Assembly (NCBI RefSeq): GCF_024199795.1 | Contig: NZ_JANADK010000001.1 | Location: 3,038,001 to 3,102,000, forward strand | Source: Bradyrhizobium sp. CCGB01 | Lineage (GTDB): Bacteria > Pseudomonadota > Alphaproteobacteria > Rhizobiales > Xanthobacteraceae | Direction: 5' to 3' | DNA: 64,000 bases | Shown here: in pieces, positions 32,971 through 41,729 of the stretch | Numbering within the stretch: the stretch's first letter is position 1 | Layout: every line of letters begins with the position of its first letter | Position numbers and translations under genes: made by a program | The notes under the pieces: generated by a model | Told to the model about the DNA's origin: nothing | The model's database searches: none | What the model saw: the letters and a program-made list of their open reading frames with translations, nothing else

Positions 32971-34053
32971 ATGTCAGCAGCCGCACCGCGCTTCCACCGC
33001 CTGACCGTCAACGACCTCCGCCGCGAGGCGTCGGACGCCGTCTCGATGACCTTTGCGGTCCCCGGCGAACTCGCTGGCGACTACAGTTTCACGCCCGGCC
33101 AGTATCTCACGCTCCGCACCATGCTGGATGGCGAGGAGGTCCGCCGCTCCTACTCGATCTGCTCCGGCCCCGACGATGGCGAGATCCGCATTGCCGTGAA
33201 GAAGATCGACGGCGGCGCATTTTCGAACTGGGCCGCGGATGAACTCAAATGCGGCGACGAACTCGACGTCATGACGCCGACCGGACGTTTCGGCGCGGTC
33301 CCGCCGGCGGACAGCGGACGCATCCATGTCGGCTTTGCCGCAGGCTCCGGCATCACGCCGATCCTGTCGATCGTGAAGGGCATCCTCGCGCGCGAGCCGG
33401 ACAGCCGCTTCTTCCTGTTCTACGGCAACCGCGCGACCGACAACATCATGTTCCTGGAGGCTCTCGAGGAGCTCAAGGATCGCTTCATCGACCGCCTTTC
33501 GATCTTCCATGTCATCTCCGGTGAGGAACAGGACATCCCGATTCTGCATGGCCGGCTCGACGGCGACAAGGTGAGGGTGCTGCTGCGCTCGCTGGTGCCG
33601 GCGGGAAGCGTCGATCATGTCTTCATCTGCGGTCCATCAGGAATGAGCGAGGACATCGAGGCGACCTGCCGCGATCTCGGTATCGTGGAGGAGCGCATCC
33701 ATGTGGAGCGCTTTGTCTCCGAATTCGGCGGCAAGCCGCGACCGAAGAAGATCGTTGCGCCCGACGCGCCGCCGAAGGCGATGGCCTCGCTGATCATCGA
33801 CGGCAAGCGCCGCGACGTGCCGGTTGCCGAGGACGAGGCGATCCTCGACGCTGCGCTACGCGCCGGCGTCGATCTGCCCTTCGCCTGCAAGGGCGGCATG
33901 TGCTCGACCTGCCGCGCCAAGCTGGTCGAGGGGGAGGCGCCGATGGACCTCAACTATTCGCTGGAGCCGTGGGAGTTGAAGGCCGGCTTCGTCCTGACCT
34001 GCCAGGCAAAGCCATCGTCGGAGCGGGTCGTGGTCGATTACGATCACGTTTGA
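32971..34053 (+). CDS. paaE: phenylacetyl-CoA epoxidase reductase subunit PaaE
   Basis: Reductase of 360 residues that passes electrons from NADPH to PaaA. The FAD motif is RRSYSICS at residues 58-65, the NADPH-binding segment is GFAAGSGITPILSIV and the nucleotide end motif is HVFICGPSGM. The C-terminal plant-type ferredoxin domain binds one [2Fe-2S] cluster through Cys306, Cys311, Cys314 and Cys344 (CKGGMCSTC and TCQA). ATG 32971 is chosen over a GTG at 32959 because it starts the conserved core and lies directly after the paaD stop. Confidence 0.95.
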   Translation: MSAAAPRFHRLTVNDLRREASDAVSMTFAVPGELAGDYSFTPGQYLTLRTMLDGEEVRRSYSICSGPDDGEIRIAVKKIDGGAFSNWAADELKCGDELDVMTPTGRFGAVPPADSGRIHVGFAAGSGITPILSIVKGILAREPDSRFFLFYGNRATDNIMFLEALEELKDRFIDRLSIFHVISGEEQDIPILHGRLDGDKVRVLLRSLVPAGSVDHVFICGPSGMSEDIEATCRDLGIVEERIHVERFVSEFGGKPRPKKIVAPDAPPKAMASLIIDGKRRDVPVAEDEAILDAALRAGVDLPFACKGGMCSTCRAKLVEGEAPMDLNYSLEPWELKAGFVLTCQAKPSSERVVVDYDHV

Positions 34054-34108
34054 CAGTCATGGCCAGGCAGCAGACGATGATGGGTAAGCATGTGGCCGGG
34101 AGAAGCGC

Positions 34109-34561
34109 GTGAACGTCAAAGCCAGCCTGTCGCCCGAAGATGTTGCCCGCGCCTGTGCCGACGCCATGTGGGCGGAGGACGATGCTTCCAAAGGGCTCGG
34201 CATGGAGATCGTCGAGATCGGCCCGGGCTTTGCGACGCTGGCGATGAATGTGCGGCCCGACATGGTCAACGGCCAGCGCATCGCCCATGGCGGCTTCATC
34301 TTCACGCTCGCCGATTCCGCCTTCGCCTTTGCCTGCAATTCGCACAATGAACGTGTCGTGGCGGCGCAGGGCCAGATCACCTTCATCAAGCCGGGCAAGC
34401 TCGGTGACCGCCTCGTTGCAAAAGCGCGCGAGGTCAGCCGTGGCGGACGCTCCGGCATCTACGACGTGCGCGTGACAGTGGGCGACACGGTCATCGCCGA
34501 ATTCCGCGGGCATTCACGTGTCATTCCCGGCACGTGGCTGCCGGCGGAAGAACAGCAATAA
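34109..34561 (+). CDS. paaI: PaaI, hydroxyphenylacetyl-CoA thioesterase
   Basis: Hotdog-fold thioesterase of 150 residues. It releases CoA from dead-end or misformed phenylacetyl-CoA products and so protects the CoA pool. The hotdog signature is NGQRIAHGGFIFTLADSAFAFACN, with the conserved His-Gly-Gly and Asp, followed by ITFIKPGKLGDRL. The start is GTG 34109, preceded by GGGAGA. The gene is 55 bases after paaE and 41 before paaK. Confidence 0.93.
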   Translation: MNVKASLSPEDVARACADAMWAEDDASKGLGMEIVEIGPGFATLAMNVRPDMVNGQRIAHGGFIFTLADSAFAFACNSHNERVVAAQGQITFIKPGKLGDRLVAKAREVSRGGRSGIYDVRVTVGDTVIAEFRGHSRVIPGTWLPAEEQQ

Positions 34562-34602
34562 AACCAGCAAGAAGAACAAACCAATGATGTGGGGAAACGA
34601 GG

Positions 34603-35934
34603 ATGGCTCTGACGAGGCTCAAGGAAGGTGGCAGCACCTATAGCGCCGAGATGGACGCGCATGAGCGCGCGTCGCGCGACGAGATCATGGCGTTGCAGAC
34701 CCAGCGGCTGGCCTGGTCGCTGAAGCACGCCTACGACAACGTCGCGCATTATCGCAAGGCCTTCGACAAGGCCGGCGTGCATCCGTCGGATTTTCGCGAA
34801 CTCTCCGATCTCGCGAAATTCCCGTTCACGGTGAAGACGGACCTCCGCGACAATTATCCGTTCAACATGTTCGCCGTGCCGCGCGAAAAACTTGTGCGCG
34901 TGCATGCGTCCTCCGGCACGACGGGCAAGCCGATCGTGGTCGGCTATACGCAACGCGACATCGACACCTGGTCGGACGTGATGGCGCGCTCGATCCGCGC
35001 CGCCGGCGGCCGCACCGGCATGATCATCCACAACGCCTATGGATATGGTCTGTTCACCGGCGGGCTTGGGGTGCACTACGGCGCCGAAAAGCTCGGCTGC
35101 ACGGTGGTGCCGATCTCCGGCGGCATGACCGAGCGTCAGGTGCAGCTCATCAACGACTTCAGGCCCGACATCATCACGGTGACGCCGAGCTACATGCTGG
35201 CGATCCTCGACGAGTTCAAGCGCCAGAAGCTCGACCCACGCCAGTGCTCGCTCAAGATCGGCATCTTCGGCGCCGAGCCCTGGACCAATGCGATGCGGGG
35301 CGAGATCGAGGACGCCTTCGACATGGACGCGACCGACATCTATGGCCTCTCCGAAGTGATCGGCCCCGGCGTCGCGCAGGAGTGCATCGAGACCAAGGAC
35401 GGCCTGCACATCTGGGAGGACCATTTTTATCCAGAGGTGATCGCCCCCGAGACCGGCGCGGTGTTGCCCGATGGGGAGAAGGGCGAACTGGTCTTCACCT
35501 CGCTCACCAAGGAAGCGTTTCCGGTGATCCGCTATCGCACCCGCGACCTGACGCGGCTGCTGCCGGGCACGGCGCGGCCGGGCATGCGGCGGATGGAGAA
35601 GGTGACGGGCCGTTCGGACGACATGATCATCCTGCGCGGGGTCAACCTGTTCCCGACCCAGATCGAGGAGGTGCTGCTCGCGACCGACTGGTGCGGCGGC
35701 CACTTCGTCCTGGAGCTGACCCGCGAAGGCCGCATGGACGAGCTCACCATCATCGCCGAGGCGCGGCCCGAAAGCTGGGACGGTCGGGGGCTGGTCGACC
35801 ACGCCGATCGGATTTCGACCCACATCAAGAACACCATCGGCATCAGCTCCAGGGTGCAAGTGGTCGCGCCGGCCACGCTGGAGCGCTCGCTCGGCAAGGC
35901 CAAGCGCCTCTACGACAAGCGGCCGAAGGATTGA
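34603..35934 (+). CDS. paaK: phenylacetate-CoA ligase PaaK
   Basis: AMP-forming ligase of 443 residues that activates phenylacetate as its CoA thioester, the first step of the pathway. The P-loop is HASSGTTGKPIVVGYT, the aromatic binding region has YGYGLFTGGLGVHYGAEKLG, the A5 motif is DIYGLSEVIGPGVAQEC, and the hinge region reads YRTRDLTRLLPG and GRSDDMIILRGVNLFP. The ordinary family length is about 435. It is the last certain paa gene here. No paaF, G, H, J or Z genes are seen, so the lower pathway must lie elsewhere. Confidence 0.96.
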   Translation: MALTRLKEGGSTYSAEMDAHERASRDEIMALQTQRLAWSLKHAYDNVAHYRKAFDKAGVHPSDFRELSDLAKFPFTVKTDLRDNYPFNMFAVPREKLVRVHASSGTTGKPIVVGYTQRDIDTWSDVMARSIRAAGGRTGMIIHNAYGYGLFTGGLGVHYGAEKLGCTVVPISGGMTERQVQLINDFRPDIITVTPSYMLAILDEFKRQKLDPRQCSLKIGIFGAEPWTNAMRGEIEDAFDMDATDIYGLSEVIGPGVAQECIETKDGLHIWEDHFYPEVIAPETGAVLPDGEKGELVFTSLTKEAFPVIRYRTRDLTRLLPGTARPGMRRMEKVTGRSDDMIILRGVNLFPTQIEEVLLATDWCGGHFVLELTREGRMDELTIIAEARPESWDGRGLVDHADRISTHIKNTIGISSRVQVVAPATLERSLGKAKRLYDKRPKD

Positions 35935-35985
35935 CTTGGCCGCCCCCAAAGGCGACAAGGCCCGCGAGAAATCGTGGGTCTTTCG

Positions 35986-36990
35986 ATGTCGTCAGCCGAT
36001 AGCAAAACCGCCGAAGCGCGATGCGTGCGCCTCAATGCCAAGGCCGAGAACGCTGCCGCGGTTGCGCCGGTGATCGAACGCCATGCGCTCGCGCGCGGTC
36101 CGAACGATCTGTTGATCGAGGTGAAGGCGGCGGCTGTCAATCCGTCCGACGTGAAGGCCGCGACCGGACTGATGCCCTATGCCGTGTTCCCGCGCACGCC
36201 GGGCCGCGACTACGCCGGCGTGGTGATTGACGGGCCGGCCGGCACAATGGGGCGCGAAGTGTTCGGCTCCTCCGGCGATCTCGGAATCCGCCGCGACGGC
36301 ACCCACGCCAGTCATCTCGTCGTCGAGGCCGACGCCGTGGTGGAGAAGCCGAAGACGGTGTCCTGGGAGGAGGCCGCCGGCATCGGCGTGCCCTTCGTCA
36401 CCGCGATGGAAGGCTTTCGCCGCGCCGGCATTCCAAAGCCCGGTGAAACCGTGCTGGTGTTCGGCGTCAATGGCAAGGTCGGTCAGGCCGCGGTGCAGAT
36501 CGCGACCTGGCAGGGCGCGCGCGTCATCGGCGTGGTGCGCAAGGCGGAAGCCTATGAGGGCCATGCCAACGCGGCCATCGAGGTCATCGACGCCTCCGCA
36601 ACCGATGTGGCCACCCGCGTGCGCGAATTGACCGGCGGCAAGGGCGCCGACATCGTGTTCAACACGGTCGGGGATCCCTATTTCCAGGCCGCGCACAAGT
36701 CGCTCGCACTGCGCGGCCGCCAGATCCTGATCGCCGCGATCGATCGCATCGTGCAGTTCAACATCCTCGAATTCTACCGGGGGCAGCACACCTATGTCGG
36801 CATCGACACGCTTGGGCTGTCCTCGGCTGCAACCGGCGCGGTGCTGCGCGACCTCGGTCCCGGCTTCGCGAGCGGGCACCTGAAGCCATTCCCGATCAAT
36901 GCCAATGCCGTCTATCCGCTGGAGCGCGCCAAGGAGGCTTACGTCGCCGTCGCCGGTTCGTCGCGCGATCGGGTGATCCTGAAACCGTGA
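35986..36990 (+). CDS. MDR family NAD(P)H-dependent oxidoreductase, quinone oxidoreductase-like
   Basis: Medium-chain reductase of about 334 residues. The N-terminal domain shows VKAAAVNPSDVKAATGLMPYAVFPRTPGRDYAGVV, the hallmark of the zinc-free quinone oxidoreductase-type MDR family, and there is no structural zinc cysteine cluster. The coenzyme segment is VLVFGVNGKVGQAAVQIATW. Substrate unknown; enoyl or quinone reduction is typical for the group. ATG 35986 is used, though GTG 35974 in the same frame is possible. It follows paaK at about 50 bases and overlaps the YeeE gene, so it may be cotranscribed with either. Confidence 0.85.
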   Translation: MSSADSKTAEARCVRLNAKAENAAAVAPVIERHALARGPNDLLIEVKAAAVNPSDVKAATGLMPYAVFPRTPGRDYAGVVIDGPAGTMGREVFGSSGDLGIRRDGTHASHLVVEADAVVEKPKTVSWEEAAGIGVPFVTAMEGFRRAGIPKPGETVLVFGVNGKVGQAAVQIATWQGARVIGVVRKAEAYEGHANAAIEVIDASATDVATRVRELTGGKGADIVFNTVGDPYFQAAHKSLALRGRQILIAAIDRIVQFNILEFYRGQHTYVGIDTLGLSSAATGAVLRDLGPGFASGHLKPFPINANAVYPLERAKEAYVAVAGSSRDRVILKP

Positions 36991-38048
36991 CCATGGAGTC
37001 CACCCAACTCGTCATCCTGGCCGGCCTGGTCATTGGCCTCGTCTATGGCACCGTCGGCCTGCTCAGCGGGTTCTGCCTGATGAGCAGCATGCGCGGCTGG
37101 CTGGCCGAGGGAGACGGGCGGCTGGTGCGGACCTATGCGCTGGCGATCGCCGTCGCGATCGCCGCGAGCCAGTTCCTCACTGGCAACGGCATGATCGATC
37201 TCGGCAAGTCGATCTACCTGCAACAGACCTTCTCGGTGCCGGTGCTGTTCCTCGGCGGCCTGCTGTTCGGCTACGGCATGGTGCTGTCGAACGGCTGTGG
37301 CTCGCGTGCGTTGGTGCTGCTCGGCCGCGGCAATCTCCGTTCCTTCGTGGTGGTGATCGTGCTCGCGATCGCCGCGCAGATGACGCTCAAGGGCCTGATC
37401 GCGCCGGCGCGCATTGCGCTGGTTCAGGCCTCTCAGACGACCGTCAACGCGAATTCGCTGCCGTCACTGTTGGCGACGCTCGGTCCCGGTGAAGCGGTCG
37501 CGCGCATATTGGCCGCTGCCATAATTGTCGTTGCGCTGATCCTGTTTGCTTTCGCGCACCCGACGTTCCGGCGTTCGCCCGGCCAGATTGCAGCCGGTAT
37601 CGTTGTCGGCCTGCTGGTGGCCAGCGGGTGGTTCGTCACCGGCTATGTCGGTGCGGATGATTTCAACCCTGTGCCGGTGACGTCGCTCACCTTCGTCGCG
37701 CCGATCGCGGACGCGCTGCAATACGCCATGCTCTCGACCGGGCTGACGCTCAATTTCGGCATCGCGACGGTCGCCGGCGTCTTTGCGGGCAGTCTGGCGA
37801 CGGCGCTCGCCACAGGCCGCTTCCACCTCGAAGCTTATTCGTCGCCGCGCCACATGCTGCGCTCGGCCGGTGGCGCCGCGCTGATGGGGATCGGCGGCGT
37901 GATGGCATTTGGCTGCTCGATCGGGCAGGGGCTCACCGGCGTGTCGACGCTCGCTCTGGGCTCGTTCGTCGCGGTCGCCGGCATCCTGCTCGGCACGGCG
38001 GCGGGCTTGCGCGGCGCACTGCGGGTTCAGCCGCTCGCAGTAGCCTGA
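36987..38048 (+). CDS. YeeE/YedE family sulfur-compound transporter (TsuA-like)
   Basis: Integral membrane protein of 353 residues from GTG 36987, with about ten predicted helices. It belongs to the YeeE/YedE (DUF395) group, of which one studied member imports thiosulfate through a row of conserved cysteines. Three Cys in the expected places are visible: Cys30 in GFCLMSS, Cys104 in SNGCGSRALV and Cys310 in FGCSIGQG. An ATG at 36993 in the same frame is a second candidate start; the GTG overlaps the stop of the preceding oxidoreductase gene. The substrate is likely thiosulfate or a related sulfur species, by analogy only. Its 3' end overlaps the convergent DMT transporter gene by 22 bases. Confidence 0.88.
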   Translation: MTMESTQLVILAGLVIGLVYGTVGLLSGFCLMSSMRGWLAEGDGRLVRTYALAIAVAIAASQFLTGNGMIDLGKSIYLQQTFSVPVLFLGGLLFGYGMVLSNGCGSRALVLLGRGNLRSFVVVIVLAIAAQMTLKGLIAPARIALVQASQTTVNANSLPSLLATLGPGEAVARILAAAIIVVALILFAFAHPTFRRSPGQIAAGIVVGLLVASGWFVTGYVGADDFNPVPVTSLTFVAPIADALQYAMLSTGLTLNFGIATVAGVFAGSLATALATGRFHLEAYSSPRHMLRSAGGAALMGIGGVMAFGCSIGQGLTGVSTLALGSFVAVAGILLGTAAGLRGALRVQPLAVA

Positions 38049-38941
38049 CTGCGCAGCAGCCGGTCGCCCAGTGTCGCAAGGCCAATGCCGGTGACGATCA
38101 GTGCGGCAGCGATCGCAAGACTCATGTCGATCGGCTCGCCCAGCAGGATCGCCGCGCTGGCGATGCCAACCAGCGGCGTTCCGGTGGTGCCGAGTGCCGT
38201 CGTCAAGGCCGAGATACTCTTGTTGACCATCGACATCGCCCAATAGGCCAGTGCTGTTCCGATCAGGCCCGAATACAGGAACAGCAGCACGAGCCGCCAC
38301 GACCACTCTGCGTGCGGCAGGCCCTCGACCACGAGCGCGCTGACCGACAGCACGATCGTCGCCGCGAGTACCTGCCAGATCAGAAGCTGGAGCGGCGAGG
38401 CGATCCAGCGGTGCGCGCGGATATAGATGATGTTCGCGGCCCAGGAGATCGCGGCCAGGATGACCATGCCGGCGCCGAGCATGACGTTGTTGTTGGTCCA
38501 GTCGATCGAGGTGGGGTTCAGGATCACGGCAAGGCCGATCAGCCCGAGCAGCGCGCCGGCGAGTTTTGGCGCGGTCAGTGTGTCCTTGCCAAGGAGGGGG
38601 GCGGCAAGCGCGACCCAGAGCGGCGTGGTGTAGCCGAGCACGATGGCCTTGCTCGCGGGCAGGAAGCGCACACCGGCAGCGACCAGGACCGAGAAAATCG
38701 TCATGTGCAGCAGCGCGACGCTGAGGATGACCGGAATGTCGCGCCGCTCCGGGATCACCAGATTTTTGCTCGATCCGAGGATCACGAACAATGCAGCCAG
38801 CGCGATCCAGCTCCGGATCGCTGACGTCCACAGCGGGGGGAGGAACTGGACAAGCTGCTTCGTCACCGACCAGTTCACGCCCCAGGCCAGCACGACGATC
38901 AGGAACAGGCCGATGGCCGCGCGCGGGGAGAGGGAGTTCAT
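38027..38941 (-). CDS. DMT superfamily transporter, EamA domain
   Basis: Membrane protein of 304 residues with two EamA repeats and about ten helices. The first repeat starts AAIGLFLIVVLAWGVNWSVTK and contains FLPASKAIVLGYTTPLWVALAAPLLG; the second has WAANIIYIRAHRW and the end motif TTALGTTGTPLVGIASAAILLGEPIDMSL, typical of the family. Members export amino acids or other metabolites. ATG 38941 is chosen; the frame before it runs into the promoter region of the divergent MocR gene. That divergent arrangement suggests the MocR regulator controls it. Confidence 0.9.
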   Translation of the reverse strand: MNSLSPRAAIGLFLIVVLAWGVNWSVTKQLVQFLPPLWTSAIRSWIALAALFVILGSSKNLVIPERRDIPVILSVALLHMTIFSVLVAAGVRFLPASKAIVLGYTTPLWVALAAPLLGKDTLTAPKLAGALLGLIGLAVILNPTSIDWTNNNVMLGAGMVILAAISWAANIIYIRAHRWIASPLQLLIWQVLAATIVLSVSALVVEGLPHAEWSWRLVLLFLYSGLIGTALAYWAMSMVNKSISALTTALGTTGTPLVGIASAAILLGEPIDMSLAIAAALIVTGIGLATLGDRLLRSQATASG

Positions 38942-38985
38942 TGCAGAATCCTTGAAGCAGTGCGGTACGCGAGATAGCATCCTGG

Positions 38986-39030
38986 CTGGCACCCGAAAAA
39001 GTGCCAGATAGGAAAGGAATAAGGTGCCAG
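38986..39030. promoter_or_regulatory. MocR operator: three CTGGCAC half-sites
   Basis: CTGGCAC at 38986-38992 and its inverted copy GTGCCAG at 39001-39007 form a palindrome with an 8-base spacer. A third copy GTGCCAG at 39024-39030 is direct to the second, spaced 23 bases apart, and covers the start codon of the MocR gene. This pattern of one inverted and one direct repeat is usual for MocR-type regulators that bind divergent promoters. Confidence 0.65.
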
Positions 39031-40472
39031 TCTCGGAAGCCATGATCTCCGCGCTGATCGCCCTGAGGAGGGTCGATGAGGAGGGGCTGGTGGCCCAGCT
39101 GACGGGCCAGCTCAGAGCCTTGATCGCAACCGGCCGCCTCGGCAAAGGCCTCGCGCTGCCATCGAGCCGTCGGCTTGCGAGCGATCTCGGCGTCTCGCGC
39201 AACACCGTCACCTATGCGTTCGAGCAGCTTGCGGCGGAGGGATATCTCGAGGCCTCGCACGGCCGCCGTCCCGTGGTGACGGTCGACGGTGGTGAGCGCG
39301 GCGACGGGACGGGCGCCGTCGCGTCGAGCGCCCGCTCTGCCAGGCCGCAGCTCTCGCCTTGGGCCTCGAAGCTCAAGCAGACCGACTGGCCGATGTCCTA
39401 TCAGGCGCCACTCAAACCCTTGCGGCCCGGGCACGGTGATTTCCGGGAGTTTCCGAACGAGATCTGGGCACGTTGCCTGCGCCGTAGTGCTATGCGTGCG
39501 GCCAGGCGCGAGCTCGGACCGGTGAACCGGATGCGCCTGCGTGAGGCGTTGGCGCACTATCTCGCGACCAGCAGGGGAGTGCGCGCGACAGCCGAGCAGA
39601 TCTTGATCCTGCCGAGCGCGCAAGCCGCGCTGACCCTGATCGCGGCGGTGCTCATCTCGCCCCGTGACGATGTCTGGGTCGAGGACCCCGGCTATCCCGG
39701 CGCCGCAGCTGCCTTCCGCGCGTCTGGTGCGCGCGTGACGGGCATGCGGCTGGACGAGCAGGGCATGCAGCGGACGCCCGGAATGGCTCCGCCGAAGCTT
39801 ATCTTCATGACGCCATCGCACCAGCATCCGACCGGGCGGCTGATGTCACTGGCGCGCCGCACCGAGTTTCTCAGGTCAAGCAGGCCCGGCAAGACCTGGA
39901 TCGTCGAGGACGATTACGACGGCGAGTTTCACTACGACAGCCGGCCGGTGCCGGCCCTGCAGGGGGTGGACGCCCACGGCCGCGTGTTCTATGTCGGTAC
40001 GTTCTCGAAGGCGATGACGTCGGATATCCGGCTTGGTTATCTCGTCGTGCCGCCGGCGCTGGTCGGCACCCTGGAGATCGCACAGCGGCATATTGGGCTG
40101 ATCGCTGCCAGCCACGTCCAGGAAGCGCTGGCCGAATTCGTTGCCGATGGGCATTTCCTTGCGCATCTGCGCCGGATGCGCCGGCTCTACCACGCCCGCC
40201 GCGATCACCTCGTGGAGGGACTGGAGCGCCATCTCGGCGACGTGCTCTCGGTCGAGATCCCCTCGGGCGGCATCCAGCTCGTGGCGCGGCTCAAGCGCGG
40301 CCGGGCCGATCAGGCCGCGGTCAAGCGGCTGGTCGAGGCGGGCGTTGAAACACGGGCCTTGTCCAGTCTGGCGCTCGGCCGTCCGCGCGATCACGGCCTG
40401 CTGCTCGGCTTCGCGGCCTGGCGCGAGAACGAGATCAGCGCGGCGTTGCGGACGATGGCGTCGTGCTTCTGA
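39024..40472 (+). CDS. MocR-type transcriptional regulator (GntR-HTH and aminotransferase domain)
   Basis: Fusion of 482 residues. The GntR winged helix is at about 20-85: LRALIATGRLGKGLALPSSRRLASDLGVSRNTVTYAFEQLAAEGYLEASHGRRPVV. An aminotransferase-fold domain follows, with the PLP-binding segment YVGTFSKAMTSDIRLGYLVVPP in which the Lys should bind pyridoxal phosphate, and the region VEDDYDGEFHYDSRPVPALQG. Such regulators sense amino compounds or PLP itself. GTG 39024 follows AGGAAAGGAATAAG; ATG 39042 is also possible. It is divergent from the DMT transporter and shares an operator with it. Confidence 0.92.
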   Translation: MPVSEAMISALIALRRVDEEGLVAQLTGQLRALIATGRLGKGLALPSSRRLASDLGVSRNTVTYAFEQLAAEGYLEASHGRRPVVTVDGGERGDGTGAVASSARSARPQLSPWASKLKQTDWPMSYQAPLKPLRPGHGDFREFPNEIWARCLRRSAMRAARRELGPVNRMRLREALAHYLATSRGVRATAEQILILPSAQAALTLIAAVLISPRDDVWVEDPGYPGAAAAFRASGARVTGMRLDEQGMQRTPGMAPPKLIFMTPSHQHPTGRLMSLARRTEFLRSSRPGKTWIVEDDYDGEFHYDSRPVPALQGVDAHGRVFYVGTFSKAMTSDIRLGYLVVPPALVGTLEIAQRHIGLIAASHVQEALAEFVADGHFLAHLRRMRRLYHARRDHLVEGLERHLGDVLSVEIPSGGIQLVARLKRGRADQAAVKRLVEAGVETRALSSLALGRPRDHGLLLGFAAWRENEISAALRTMASCF

Positions 40473-40482
40473 TGCAGGCGCG

Positions 40483-41706
40483 CTAGTCCACGGCCTTCGT
40501 CACGATGCGGATCTCCGAGGTGAGCGTCCGGTGCACCGGACACTTGTCGGCGATTTCCATCAGCTTCTTGCGCTGCTCGGCATCGAGTGCGCCGTCGATC
40601 GCGATGTCGCGCTCGATCTGGTCGAGCATGCCTTCGCGCGTCTCGCACTCCGCGCAGTCCTTGGCATAGATTTTCGAATGCTTCAGCGTGACCGTGACGC
40701 GATCGAGCGGCAGCGACTTGCGATCGGCATAAAGGCGCATGGTCATGGAGGTGCAAGCACCAAGGCCGGCCAGCAGGAAGTCGTAAGGGCCGGGACCGGC
40801 ATCCTCGCCACCAGCGGCGACCGGCTCGTCGGCCACCAGATGATGCGGCCCGACGGTGACGATCTGGTTGAACTTGCTCTTGCGAGTTTCCTGCACCACG
40901 ACCTTGCGCGGCTCCTCGGCGAGATCCATCGTTGTCGCGGGCTTTGCAGCCTCGATGTACCGGCTGGCCCAGGCCGCGATCACGTCGGCCGCGTAGAGGG
41001 CGTCGGCCGGCTTGGTGAGGAGATGATCGGCATGGTCGAGCGAGACGAAGCTCTTCGGGTGCCTGGCCGCAACGAAGATCTTCGTCGCATTGTCGATGCC
41101 CACGGTGTCGTCGACGGGTGACTGCATCACCAGCAGGGCCTTGTGCAGGCCGGTGACGTCCTTCATCAGCTCGTGCTCGGCGATGTCGTCGAGGAATTCG
41201 CGCTTGATCCGGAATGGGCGCCCCGCCAGCGAAACCTCGACTTCGCCCTGTGCGCGGATGTTGTCGAGATGCTCCCTGAACAGGCCGGTGACGTGAGCGG
41301 GATCGGATGGCGCTGCGATGGTCACGACAGCCCTGGCTTCCGCAATCTTTCCGGCAGCGGCGAGGATTGCGGCGCCGCCGAGGCTGTGGCCAATCAGGAT
41401 CGACGGCGCCTTGCGGACCTTGCGCAGATGATCGGCAGCGTGCACGAGATCGGCGACGTTGGAGGAAAACGTCGAATTGGCAAAGTCCCCCTCACTGGAG
41501 CCGAGCCCGGTGAAGTCGAAGCGCAGCACCGCGATGCCCTTGGCCGCGAGCGCGACCGAGATACGCTTGGCTGCCAGAGTGTCCTTGCCGCAGGTGAAGC
41601 AGTGGGCGAACAGCGCGAAGGCTGCGGGCTCGCCATCCGGCAGCTCCAGCGCGGCCGAAAGTTGATGACCGCCTTCGCCGGTGAATTGAAAGCGTTGCGT
41701 CGGCAT
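40483..41706 (-). CDS. bifunctional alpha/beta hydrolase-OsmC fusion protein
   Basis: Protein of 407 residues. Residues 1 to about 250 are an alpha/beta hydrolase (ALFAHCFTCGKDTLAAKRIS at the oxyanion region, elbow GHSLGG, VDDTVGIDNA acid region, LDHADHLL histidine). Residues from about 265 to 407 are an OsmC-type peroxidase domain, with the two catalytic cysteines in LGACTSMTMRLYADRKSL and IADKCPVHRTL. Such fusions are known in bacteria; the OsmC part reduces organic hydroperoxides. No signal peptide. The gene is the last of a minus-strand run that starts with the ferredoxin gene at 45234, and converges on MocR. Confidence 0.9.
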   Translation of the reverse strand: MPTQRFQFTGEGGHQLSAALELPDGEPAAFALFAHCFTCGKDTLAAKRISVALAAKGIAVLRFDFTGLGSSEGDFANSTFSSNVADLVHAADHLRKVRKAPSILIGHSLGGAAILAAAGKIAEARAVVTIAAPSDPAHVTGLFREHLDNIRAQGEVEVSLAGRPFRIKREFLDDIAEHELMKDVTGLHKALLVMQSPVDDTVGIDNATKIFVAARHPKSFVSLDHADHLLTKPADALYAADVIAAWASRYIEAAKPATTMDLAEEPRKVVVQETRKSKFNQIVTVGPHHLVADEPVAAGGEDAGPGPYDFLLAGLGACTSMTMRLYADRKSLPLDRVTVTLKHSKIYAKDCAECETREGMLDQIERDIAIDGALDAEQRKKLMEIADKCPVHRTLTSEIRIVTKAVD

Positions 41707-41729
41707 GGGCTTTCCCCCGTTTCTAAACT

